Source of the DNA: Paractinoplanes lichenicola
GTDB lineage: Bacteria; Actinomycetota; Actinomycetes; Mycobacteriales; Micromonosporaceae
DNA length: 64,000 bases
Direction of reading: 5' to 3'
Assembly: GCF_016785085.1 (NCBI RefSeq)
Contig: NZ_JAENHO010000013.1
Location: forward strand, 1 to 64,000
The notes beneath the pieces are model-generated. The model had not been told where the DNA came from. It saw only the letters and a program-made list of their open reading frames with translations, and ran no database searches. The position numbers were made by a program, and so were the translations under genes. Every line of letters starts with the position of its first letter. Positions within the stretch are counted from its first letter, which is position 1. Below are positions 48,725 to 56,372 of the stretch, piece by piece.

Positions 48725-48758
48725 GCGGGCCCTGACCAGTCAACTGGACAGGGCCCGC
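48725..48758. terminator. Bidirectional terminator
   Basis: A perfect 10-bp stem (GCGGGCCCTG/CAGGGCCCGC) continues inward with CCAGT/ACTGG, giving a long hairpin between the convergent AIG2-like and phytase-like esterase genes. Confidence 0.85.
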
Positions 48759-48772
48759 TCGCGTCCGATGTC

Positions 48773-50947
48773 TTAGCGCAGTCCGGGTACGTCGACGACG
48801 ATGAGCTCGGTGTCGTCGGCGCGGCCCGGGATGCGGCCGTCGTTGCCGGGGAAGTTGTTGTCGTTGGCGACCAGGACCTTCTCGCCGGCCAGCGGGAGCA
48901 CCGACTCGACCGACTGCAGCGGGAACGAGAACAGCGGGCCGACGCCGTACTCGTTCGGGCGGGCCGGGGTGGACACGCCGTACGGGTCGGCGATGCGCAT
49001 CAGGTCGACGGCGGTGCGTCGCGGCAGGACACGGTTGGCGTCGGCCTTGTCGAGGTCCGTCACGATCAGGCGCTTGACCACGGACTGCGGGCCCATCGCG
49101 TTGTCCCGCTCGATCAGTAGCAGCCGGCGGCCGTCGAGCACCGCGGCGTCGCCCACCACGAGGGACGGGTCGTCGACGCGGAACGTCCACGTGCGGTTCG
49201 TGTAGCGGTTGGCGCGCACGTCGAACTCGTACACGATCCGGCGGCGCTGGTCGGCGTCGTCGGTGCGGGCGCCCTCGAGGATCGGGTAGAGCGTCTTGCC
49301 GTCCGGGCTGACCGCCATCGCCTCGAAGCCGCGGCTGGCCGGCACGGTCGCGGTCTCCCCCGGCGCCAGGTCCGGCGACTGCGGCGACTTGCCGCCGTCG
49401 GGCAGCGGGATCGGGGCCTGCAGCACCTTGCCGGTGCGGTCGGTGCGCACCAGGTACGGCCCGAACTCCTCGCCCAGCCACAGGTCGCCGCGGTAGTCGC
49501 GGGCCAGCGACTCGATGTCGAAGTCGGCCCCGGTCAGCAGCCGGTCCTTGGTGTTCGCGTTGACGATCGGGAACGGCACCTTGCGGCCGGGGTCGCGGAA
49601 GCTGATGAACCCGCGGACATTCACCTTGTGCGTACGGTAATCGGGGTCGATGCGGTACGCGCGGAGCAGGAAGTCGGCCGAGTTGTTCTTCGCGCCGAAG
49701 CCGTTGTCGGGCATGGCGAGCAGGTGCTTGCCGGAGCGGTCACCGGCGTACGCGGGAATCACGGCGGAGAAACCGGGGATCGGCTGGCCGGGGAAGGGCG
49801 CGGTGATGCCGTTGACCGGGGCGGGATCCAGCTGCGTGCCGGAGACCGGGCCCGGCTGGTAGGCCGTCGCGGACAGGATCGCGCGGCTCCGCAGCGTAGC
49901 CTCCGGGCGGATCGTGACGGCCAGCGTGTAGAGCCGGGTGATCTGGGTGGCGCTGCCGTTGTCGTCGGAGATCAGGTGCAGCACGCGCCGGCCGCCGGGC
50001 AGCCGGTCGCCGAGCGCCATGCCCTCGATGTTGTCGAGCAGCGGGTTGGGCTGCGGCTGCTTCGCCGTCGCGCCGGACGGCGGGCAGGTCACCAGGTCGA
50101 CCAGCAGCTGCTTGCCGAGCCAGGCGCGCGGGTCGGTCAGCGTCGTCAGCGACTCGACCCCGGTCACGTCGGGCGCGCCGGTCGCCGAGACCCGATAGAC
50201 CCGTACGGTGTTGCCGACGCCCGCGGTGAAGCCACGCTCCAGGGCGAGCAGCTGGTTGTCACCGAGTGCGACCAGCTCGACCAGGCCCAGCGCCGGGTCG
50301 GTGCGGTACGCGTACTGGGAAACGGGTTTGTCGTTCTCGTACCGGATGATCCGGTGCCCGTCACCGTCGCCCGCCAGCGGACCCTCCATGCCGGCGTAGA
50401 GCACCCGGTGGTCGGGGGTGGCGGTCAGCGCCTCGAAGGTCTGGTTGACCGCCGCCTGCCCGGCCGGGGTCACCTGGAACCGGGCCGGCACCGGCAGCGA
50501 GGCGATCTCCTTGCCGTCGCTGAGCCGGAACCGCCGGATCGACGGCTCCCGCTCGGAGCTGGCCAGCACGGTCTTCCCCGACCGCTCGACCACGAGCCCT
50601 TCACCGTCAAAATCAGTTCCCGTGTATGCCGTGCCGTCCGGCCGCGTCAGGAAGGTGACCCCGCGGACGGCCGGCTTGGCCAGGTCCACGTCGTAGAGGC
50701 GGGCCGGGGTGGTGCCGATGTTGTCGACCAGCGCGAGCGCCCGCGAGCCGCGGGTCGGCGCCAGCGCGGACAACCCGGCGACCTGAGTGCCCTGGAAGGT
50801 GGTCTTGTCGAGTGCGTCGGAGACGCCGAGCAGCGAGGCGTCCGGCCCGCAGGATTTCGGGGTGGTCGCCGCGGCGGGCGAGGCCGGCACCACGGCCAGC
50901 GCCGAGAGCAGGACGGCCGCGCCTACTTGTCGTGAGAATGTCGTCAC
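48773..50947 (-). CDS. Secreted protein with two phytase-like esterase domains
   Basis: 724 aa. Signal peptide VTTFSRQVGAAVLLSALAVVPASPAAA from GTG 50947; the frame is open to 51007, but the added residues are not signal-like. Two beta-propeller domains of the 'esterase-like activity of phytase' type follow: residues ~35-360 (FEALTATPDHRVLYAGMEG, DNIEGMALGDRL) and ~370-720 (FDIESLARDYRGDLWLGEEFGPYLV, GFEAMAVSPDGKTLYPILEG). It may hydrolyse phosphate esters in the environment. Tandem duplication of the domain is typical of large actinobacterial members. Confidence 0.87.
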   Translation of the reverse strand: MTTFSRQVGAAVLLSALAVVPASPAAATTPKSCGPDASLLGVSDALDKTTFQGTQVAGLSALAPTRGSRALALVDNIGTTPARLYDVDLAKPAVRGVTFLTRPDGTAYTGTDFDGEGLVVERSGKTVLASSEREPSIRRFRLSDGKEIASLPVPARFQVTPAGQAAVNQTFEALTATPDHRVLYAGMEGPLAGDGDGHRIIRYENDKPVSQYAYRTDPALGLVELVALGDNQLLALERGFTAGVGNTVRVYRVSATGAPDVTGVESLTTLTDPRAWLGKQLLVDLVTCPPSGATAKQPQPNPLLDNIEGMALGDRLPGGRRVLHLISDDNGSATQITRLYTLAVTIRPEATLRSRAILSATAYQPGPVSGTQLDPAPVNGITAPFPGQPIPGFSAVIPAYAGDRSGKHLLAMPDNGFGAKNNSADFLLRAYRIDPDYRTHKVNVRGFISFRDPGRKVPFPIVNANTKDRLLTGADFDIESLARDYRGDLWLGEEFGPYLVRTDRTGKVLQAPIPLPDGGKSPQSPDLAPGETATVPASRGFEAMAVSPDGKTLYPILEGARTDDADQRRRIVYEFDVRANRYTNRTWTFRVDDPSLVVGDAAVLDGRRLLLIERDNAMGPQSVVKRLIVTDLDKADANRVLPRRTAVDLMRIADPYGVSTPARPNEYGVGPLFSFPLQSVESVLPLAGEKVLVANDNNFPGNDGRIPGRADDTELIVVDVPGLR

Positions 50948-51020
50948 GTGGATACCGTGCAACAACGGCGGGAACACAGCGTGCCATCGTTGCCGCTCGA
51001 TGGTCACCAGGCAGTGAACG

Positions 51021-51599
51021 TCAGGCGTTCCAGAACGGGTCGCGGCCGAGGTAGCGCAGCAGGCGGGCGGCCGCGTCGTCGTCCGGCAGGTCCGCCTCCG
51101 CCGACGCGTACGCGAAGCCCCGCAGCGGCTCCACGGTGGCGTGAGCCGCGGGCAGCAGCTGCTCGGCCAGGGCCGCGGTCAGCGGGCTCGGCCGGCCGGT
51201 GGCCACCGCGATGTCCCAGGCGTGCACCGCGGCATCCAGCGCACAGGCCCCGGCGGCCAGCTCGGGCGCCATGGTCGGAAACGGCGGCAACGGCGTCCGC
51301 ACCGACTCCGCACCCGGCTCCACCGAATCCCACGCGGCGGTGGCCGCCCGCAGCGCGGGTTCGATCAGGTCGGCCACCTCACCGTCCAGCGTGGCCGGCG
51401 GCGCGAACGGATCCCAGGTCGGCAGGGGGCTGTCGGCGACCATCGAGGCCCAGCCGAGCTGGTCGCCGGCCGCGTGGAACAGCACCTGGGTCACGGTCCA
51501 CTCCGCACAGGGAGTGGGATTGTCCAGCTGATCCTTGGTCACGCGGCCGGCGACCTCGCGCAACACCTGCAACGACGTGCTGAGAACCGCGTACGCCAT
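51021..51599 (-). CDS. TIGR03086-like metal-binding DinB-fold protein
   Basis: 192 aa. Four-helix DinB/MDMPI fold: NPTPCAEWTVTQVLFHAAGDQLGW carries the first metal His, and ACALDAAVHAWDIAVATGRP the second conserved His-Ala-Trp-Asp. Family members are related to mycothiol-dependent maleylpyruvate isomerase and are presumed thiol-linked enzymes in actinobacteria. A monocistronic gene between the phytase-like and Dabb-like genes. Confidence 0.88.
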   Translation of the reverse strand: MAYAVLSTSLQVLREVAGRVTKDQLDNPTPCAEWTVTQVLFHAAGDQLGWASMVADSPLPTWDPFAPPATLDGEVADLIEPALRAATAAWDSVEPGAESVRTPLPPFPTMAPELAAGACALDAAVHAWDIAVATGRPSPLTAALAEQLLPAAHATVEPLRGFAYASAEADLPDDDAAARLLRYLGRDPFWNA

Positions 51600-51640
51600 G
51601 CCCGCACTCTACGCCGCTCCGGGTCAGGCGGCGGGGGCCG

Positions 51641-52051
51641 TTACGGCCGCTCGTCGACGCCGGCGCCGAGATACGTGGGGACGTCGGCAAGCAGGCCGGA
51701 GACCTCAGGGCTGAGCTCGTTGCGACGGCGGTGCAGCTCGGCGATCTTGTCGCCCAGCGAGGGATCGTCGTCGTCACTGATGTCGAAGATCTGCATGTTC
51801 TCGATCAGCTCGAGGCCGATCAGATCGGTGCGTAGCGTCGCCGGGTGGGTCAGGAACTCGAACATGCCGTCGAGGTCGTCGAAGACGAACGTCGCACCGT
51901 ACTCGAACGCGCCGCCGTGGTCGCGGCCGACGACCCAGGAGCGTACGGACGGGACCGACCGGCCCGTCTCCCGCCAGCTCTCCAGCGCCGCCTCGATCCG
52001 CTCGGGTGACGCGGTCTCCTTCATCGCGGCGCGAATGACGTGGTAGATCAT
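51641..52051 (-). CDS. Dabb-like (ferredoxin-fold) protein
   Basis: 136 aa. It begins MIYHVIRAAMKETASPERIEAALESWRETGRSVPSVRSWVVGRDHGGAFEYGATFVFDDLDGMFEFLTHP, a pattern of the stress-responsive dimeric alpha/beta barrel. The C-terminal 45 residues form an extra helical, acidic extension. ATG 52051 has AAAGAAG upstream. It is divergent from a TetR gene across tandem TAAC-N3-GTTA operators, so it is almost certainly the TetR target. Confidence 0.82.
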   Translation of the reverse strand: MIYHVIRAAMKETASPERIEAALESWRETGRSVPSVRSWVVGRDHGGAFEYGATFVFDDLDGMFEFLTHPATLRTDLIGLELIENMQIFDISDDDDPSLGDKIAELHRRRNELSPEVSGLLADVPTYLGAGVDERP

Positions 52052-52064
52052 CTCGTGCTTCTTT

Positions 52065-52095
52065 CTAACGTGGTTAGATTTCCTAACATCGTTAA
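52065..52095. promoter_or_regulatory. Tandem TAAC-N3-GTTA operators
   Basis: CTAACGTGGTTAG (52065-52077) and CTAACATCGTTAA (52083-52095) are spaced 18 bp centre to centre in the divergent region between the Dabb-like and TetR genes. The repeated symmetric sites are typical of a self-regulating TetR protein bound as two dimers. Confidence 0.8.
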
Positions 52096-52168
52096 AGTAG
52101 GGCGTGTCCGGGAGAAGGTCAAGAGGGGCGGCTAGCGTTCGCCGGAACGGAGAAGTGAGAAGACGAAC

Positions 52169-52762
52169 ATGCCGACCAACGCACGACGCGCCCGCGAGCG
52201 GGCGAACACCCGCAACGCCATCGTCGAGGCGGCGCTGGCCGTCCTGGAGAACGAGGGTGCCGCCGCGCTGACGATCCGGCGCATCGCCAACGACGTGGAA
52301 TACACGGCGCCGATCGTCTACCAGTACTTCGCGGGCAAGGACGCGCTCGTGCTCGAGCTGATCGAGCACGGGTACCGCCTCCTGATGGCCGACCTCAGCC
52401 GGCTTGCCGACGAGCCTGACATCGACCAGCGCGTGATCCGGATCGCGCGCGCCTACGTGCGCTTCGCGAACGAGCACCCGCACCTCTACCAGGCCATGAA
52501 CGACGCCACGGTCGGCGCTGACGCCCGCCGGAAGGCCGCAGCGCCGGCCATCGGCCTCGTGGTGGAGCTGCTCACCGCCTGGTCGCAGACGCACGGCGTG
52601 CCGCTGACGGCGCCCGACGAGGCCTGCGAGATCGTCTGGGGCGCGCTTTACGGCATCGCCTCGCTCGGCAGCCTCGACTCCTTCAGCTCCGACCGCACCG
52701 AACGGCTCGCCGAGCAGGCGCTCACCGCGATCCTCCAGGGCTGGCGGGCCGGGCCTCGATGA
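52169..52762 (+). CDS. TetR family regulator
   Basis: 197 aa. HTH NTRNAIVEAALAVLENEGAAALTIRRIANDVEYTAPIVYQYFAGKDALVLELIEHGY. The C-terminal domain contains the TetR_C_13/WHG-like pattern (ARAYVRFANEHPHLYQAMND, EIVWGALYGIASLGSL). It probably represses the divergent Dabb-like gene and itself through the two operators at 52065-52095. Plain ATG start with GGAGAAG upstream. Confidence 0.9.
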   Translation: MPTNARRARERANTRNAIVEAALAVLENEGAAALTIRRIANDVEYTAPIVYQYFAGKDALVLELIEHGYRLLMADLSRLADEPDIDQRVIRIARAYVRFANEHPHLYQAMNDATVGADARRKAAAPAIGLVVELLTAWSQTHGVPLTAPDEACEIVWGALYGIASLGSLDSFSSDRTERLAEQALTAILQGWRAGPR

Positions 52763-52844
52763 GTTCGGCAGCGATCCAGCCACGGGCCGTCCAGCGAGGG
52801 CGCGGACCGGTCCTCCGCGCCCTCGCCTGAGCGGTGCGACAGGG

Positions 52845-53021
52845 TCAGCTGCGGCGGCAGGTCACGTCCTTGGCCGGCATCCGGCCGTCGACCAGGTACG
52901 CCGTCGTGAGGTTCTGGACGCAGGCGCTGTCGCTCAGGACGTACGCGCCGTGTCCGCTGCTCTCCGAGACGACCAGTTTGGACCGGTCGGCGAACTTCTT
53001 CCGCAGCAGCTGCGCGGCCGC
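52845..53021 (-). pseudogene. C-terminal tail of an SlpD/SlpE-type hydrolase
   Basis: The 58-codon minus-strand frame reads AAAQLLRKKFADRSKLVVSESSGHGAYVLSDSACVQNLTTAYLVDG and ends CRR-S-stop. It aligns end to end with the last ~58 residues of the hydrolases at 22636 and 28605, including the catalytic His region. Nothing upstream belongs to the gene: at 53021 it meets the end of a Rieske remnant. It is a relic of a third paralog. Confidence 0.88.
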
Positions 53022-53310
53022 CTAACCGCTGATGATCTCACCGGCCTCGGTCATGTCGATCGAGCGGCGCGGCAGGGAATTCTGGGCCGGGCCGTTCACC
53101 ACGCTGCCGTCAGCGGCGTCGAACTGACTGCCGTGGCAGGGCACTGGATGACTCCGTCGGCGATCTTCGATGCGGCGCATCCTGGTGTGTGCAGGTGCTG
53201 CTGAACGCCCGGAAGACGCCCTCGGACGGCTGGGTCAGCACCACTTCCCGGCCGCTGAGAACCAGACCCCCACCGACCGGTACGTCTTCTGTCCGGGCGA
53301 GCACGTCAGC
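53022..53310 (-). pseudogene. Rieske [2Fe-2S] protein remnant
   Basis: On the minus strand one frame gives LARTEDVPVGGGLVLSGREV, VLTQPSEGVFRAFSSTCTHQDA (first Cys-x-His cluster box). After a deletion/frameshift near 53170 another frame gives PCHGSQFDAADGSVVNGPAQNSLPRR (second Cys-His box) and ends ...EAGEIISG-stop. Both cluster boxes are recognisable, but they are in different frames and the spacer between them is broken. The N-terminal export signal is missing. Confidence 0.85.
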
Positions 53311-53373
53311 CGGCCGGCGCAGTCACCGTTGTCGGGAAGTACTCACGATCGGGCGCTCGACATTTCGTCGACA

Positions 53374-53409
53374 TCGCTTCCACACGGTGGGTGGAGCGTG
53401 TGGAAGCGA
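53374..53409. promoter_or_regulatory. 13-bp perfect inverted repeat before a secreted-protein gene
   Basis: TCGCTTCCACACG (53374-53386) and CGTGTGGAAGCGA (53397-53409) are separated by 10 bp. They end 25 bp before the ATG of the small secreted protein. The repeat could be an operator or a 5'-leader hairpin. Confidence 0.7.
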
Positions 53410-53434
53410 CGACAGCGTTGATCTGGAGGACTAC

Positions 53435-53884
53435 ATGCGCAGACTGCTCGCCACACTCGTATCCGTGTTCGCATTGCTGGGCGCCGTGACCTGGGGGTCA
53501 CCGGCGTACGCGGCCGACACGATCGGCTGGGACTCGGGGATGAAGTGCTTCTTCCCGGGCTCGAACTCGCCCTTCTCGATCGTGAAGGTCGCCTGGGCCT
53601 ATCACGTCACCAACGGCATCTACGTCTACAAGCCGTACGCGGTGCATGTGCTGGAGGCGGACGGCGCTCACCACTACACGGTGCGCTCGGCCGTCATGAG
53701 TCTCCTGATCAACCAGGGCGGAACGGGCCAGTACGACACGTGGAGCGGCACCACGACGTACACGTTCGGCCCCACTCGGCTCGGCAACATCACCTCGTAC
53801 GCGGCCCGGGGGCAGGTCGCGCTGCAGACCGTCCTCACTTCGCCGAACGGCAACACCTGCCGGGTCCAGAACTCGCCGTCCTGA
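53435..53884 (+). CDS. Small secreted protein of unknown function
   Basis: 149 aa. Strong signal peptide MRRLLATLVSVFALLGAVTWGSPAYA (cleavage ~27). The ~120-residue mature domain is rich in Tyr, Thr, Gly and Val with two Cys (MKCFFPG and NTCRVQ), suggesting one disulfide and a beta-sandwich. GGAGGA precedes the ATG. I recognise no family. The inverted repeat immediately upstream suggests dedicated regulation. Confidence 0.8.
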   Translation: MRRLLATLVSVFALLGAVTWGSPAYAADTIGWDSGMKCFFPGSNSPFSIVKVAWAYHVTNGIYVYKPYAVHVLEADGAHHYTVRSAVMSLLINQGGTGQYDTWSGTTTYTFGPTRLGNITSYAARGQVALQTVLTSPNGNTCRVQNSPS

Positions 53885-53995
53885 TCGCGGACCGAGGGAA
53901 CCTGCCTGGTCACCTCGGCCAGGCGGGTCTTCTCGCGGCCGGTAGCCTCACCGCTAGGTGTTGTGACATTCCTGTGGCTTGACGGTGACCGGCTG

Positions 53996-55273
53996 ATGAC
54001 TCTGATCGACCTCGGTGACGCGGAGACCGCCGCCGAGCCGGCTGCCGCGCCGATCAACCTGCCGCGGCTGCGTCGGCTGGCGCTGGCCGTTCTGACCGCA
54101 CTGGGCCTGGCCGCCATGACCGCCTCGACGCCGCCGGCGCCACCCCTGGTGCGGCCGCTCTGGACGACGGCGCTGCAGCCGAGCGACACCGTGGCCGCGG
54201 ACAGCCGGACCGTCTACCTGAATCGGAGCAGCCCCTCCGGCCGGGCCGAGGTCATCGCGTACGACCTGCGCACCGGGCGCCCGCGCTGGAGCACCCCGAC
54301 CGGCGACGCGTACGGGATCCGGCCGGTCGGGGACGTCGTGCTGGTGACCACCGGCCCGCCGCCGACCGGCTCGCCGGGACCCCGCACGATCGCGCTCGAC
54401 GCGGGGACCGGCAGGCGGCTCTGGCAGTCCACCGGCGCCTCCTCGTCGTCGGCGGGTGATCAGGTGCTGCTCGCCGAGATCGGCCGGGCCGGCGCGACCA
54501 CCGCCCTGCGCCTGGTCGGGCTGCGCGACGGCCGCCAGCTGTGGCGACGCTCGATCACCCCGACCGAGGAGTGGACGACGATCATCGAGGCCGGCCGCCC
54601 CACCGCCGTCGTCACGGTGACCGGCGCCGGCGACGCCACGGTCTACAACTATGACGACGGAGCCGTACGCCACCGCAGCCGCATCCCGTGGACCGGGGTG
54701 TATTCCGCGACCCTCTTCTCCGCCGGTGCCCAGCTGGTGGTGATCCGTACGGCGTCCGCCCAGACCGCCGCCACCATCTACCGCGCCGCCGACCTGCAAC
54801 CGCTGTGGCGATCCGACGAGCTGATCGGCTACGTCACCGGCTGCGGCCCGCTGATCTGCACGGCCGGCGTCCGCGGCGTGACCGGCCGCGACCCCGTCAC
54901 CGGCGACCAGACCTGGCGGCGCGACGACCTGAACTTCGTGTGGGACCCCGGCGCCGGCCGGCTGCTGCTCTCGGCCAGCGCCAACCTGGCCTCGGCCACG
55001 ACGGTGCTGGTCGACGCGGCCACCGGCCGGACGATCGGCCGACCACTCGGCGGTCAGGAGGCGTTCGTCGCCGGCCCCGCCAATTCGCTGATCCTGCTGC
55101 GGGCAACGGGAGTTCCCGACGACCGCACCGCGGTGACCCGCCTCGACCTGACCGACGGCCGGCAGACCGCCCTCGGCAAGCTCGACCGGCTCACCGAGCA
55201 GAAATGCCAGGGCGTCCCCGGCTATCTGCTCTGCCCGAGCGGAGACACCCTGACCGTCGCCGCCGTCAGCTGA
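53996..55273 (+). CDS. PQQ-like beta-propeller protein, membrane-anchored
   Basis: 425 aa from ATG 53996. GTG 53963 is also in frame, but MTLIDLGD is the usual start of this Micromonosporaceae group. One membrane segment lies at about residues 28-48 and leads to an extracellular PQQ/pyrrolo-quinoline-type propeller with repeated xDLRTGRPRWSTP, LDAGTGRRLWQS, GLRDGRQLWRRS, RDPVTGDQTWRRD blades. No enzyme active site is evident; a binding or scaffold role is likely. It overlaps the convergent remnant by 8 bp. Confidence 0.85.
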   Translation: MTLIDLGDAETAAEPAAAPINLPRLRRLALAVLTALGLAAMTASTPPAPPLVRPLWTTALQPSDTVAADSRTVYLNRSSPSGRAEVIAYDLRTGRPRWSTPTGDAYGIRPVGDVVLVTTGPPPTGSPGPRTIALDAGTGRRLWQSTGASSSSAGDQVLLAEIGRAGATTALRLVGLRDGRQLWRRSITPTEEWTTIIEAGRPTAVVTVTGAGDATVYNYDDGAVRHRSRIPWTGVYSATLFSAGAQLVVIRTASAQTAATIYRAADLQPLWRSDELIGYVTGCGPLICTAGVRGVTGRDPVTGDQTWRRDDLNFVWDPGAGRLLLSASANLASATTVLVDAATGRTIGRPLGGQEAFVAGPANSLILLRATGVPDDRTAVTRLDLTDGRQTALGKLDRLTEQKCQGVPGYLLCPSGDTLTVAAVS

Positions 55274-55757
55274 CGAAGGTCTCGAACTCCGCGACCCGGG
55301 GTGTCGACGTCGCGCTGAGAATGACAAAGGCGATCTTGCGCAGGGTGACCGGCTTGAACGTGATCGTGCCGGCCCCGGTGCCGGTGGCCAGGATGGAGCC
55401 GCTGTCGTGGTCGCGGACCTGCCAGGTGACGATGGCGGCGGCGGTCTCCCGGATTTTGATTCGGGAGAGAGTCACCGGGGTCTGCCACTTCACCGCGATC
55501 TCGCCGGTCCGGCCGACAGGTGACCAGGCCGTGCCGAGATCGCCGTCCCGGACGTCCTTGAAGCTGGTGCCGTCGGCCTTCGTGGAGCCGTCGGCGCCCC
55601 CGTCACCACGAAGGCTCAGATTCGGCTGCGGCGCGGGGCTGGCGGAGGCGGTGAGGTCGTGGCGGGCGGGCGCGGCCGGGTCGTGGCGTCCTCGATCCTC
55701 ACGGGGAGCCAGCGTATCGGCCGTCATCGTTGTCCCGATAGGGCTCGCCTTCGTCAT
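55266..55757 (-). pseudogene. Stand-alone C-terminal discoidin-like domain (lyase remnant?)
   Basis: 163 codons from ATG 55757. The first ~45 residues are low-complexity; there is no signal peptide. The rest (SFKDVRDGDLGTAWSPVG, AVKWQTPVTLSRIKIRETAAAIVTWQVRDHDSGSILATG, RKIAFVILSATSTPRVAEFETF) is an F5/8-type-C-like carbohydrate-binding domain of the sort found at the C-terminus of secreted polysaccharide lyases. The absence of any catalytic domain or export signal suggests the tail of a lost gene, though a small independent protein cannot be excluded. Confidence 0.6.
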
Positions 55758-55802
55758 CGTTCGGTAAGGGTTTCCCCGCGCCGGCCGCGGTCTACTGGAA
55801 AC

Positions 55803-56318
55803 ATGACGATTCGCCGCCCGGCTGCCTGGGCCGCCGCGACCGTGCTGGCCCTGCTGGCCGGTCTCGGCCTCTACTGGTTCCAGCCGTGGAAGCTGGTCAC
55901 CGACCGCCAGGTCGACGAGGCGCTCGCGGTGGTACCGGCGCCGGCGGCAGAAACATCGGGCCCGACGATCGCCCGTCAGGGCACCTTTATCAGCCACGAG
56001 CACGACACCAGAGGCATGGCCAGAGTGGTTCTGCACCCCGACGGCTCCCGTGTGCTCGAACTGCTCGACCTGGCCACCTCGAACGGCCCCGACCTGCGCG
56101 TCTGGCTCTCCGATCAGCCGGTGCGCCCCGGCCTGGACGGCTGGCGGGTCTTCGACGACGGCGCCTCGCTCGAACTGGGCCGCCTCAAAGGCAACCAGGG
56201 CAACCAGCGCTATGCCATCCCGCCCGGCACCGACCTGGACCGGCTCGCCAGCGTCGCCATCTGGTGCAAGCGCTTCTCGGTCTCCTTCGGCGCGGCCACT
56301 CTGCGACCTGAGCACTGA
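55803..56318 (+). CDS. DM13 domain membrane protein
   Basis: 171 aa. One N-terminal membrane anchor (about 8-28) then a DM13 domain (about 55-168): ARQGTFISHEHDTRGMARVVLHPDGSRVLELLDLATSNGPDLRVWLSD, then AIPPGTDLDRLASVAIWCKRFSVSFGAATL. DM13 domains carry a conserved Cys and are proposed redox or electron-transfer modules of surface proteins. Its conserved W-C-x-R-F is present. Confidence 0.88.
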   Translation: MTIRRPAAWAAATVLALLAGLGLYWFQPWKLVTDRQVDEALAVVPAPAAETSGPTIARQGTFISHEHDTRGMARVVLHPDGSRVLELLDLATSNGPDLRVWLSDQPVRPGLDGWRVFDDGASLELGRLKGNQGNQRYAIPPGTDLDRLASVAIWCKRFSVSFGAATLRPEH

Positions 56319-56372
56319 GGGGCTGATCAGCCCGCCGACCTGCGGCTGAGTGCTAGTCCGTCAGATAAAGGC

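Noticed and set aside
49628..50935. 435-codon plus-strand frame opposite the phytase-like gene
   Set aside because: It is an antisense shadow with low-complexity Arg/Gly/Gln composition and no ribosome site or domain.
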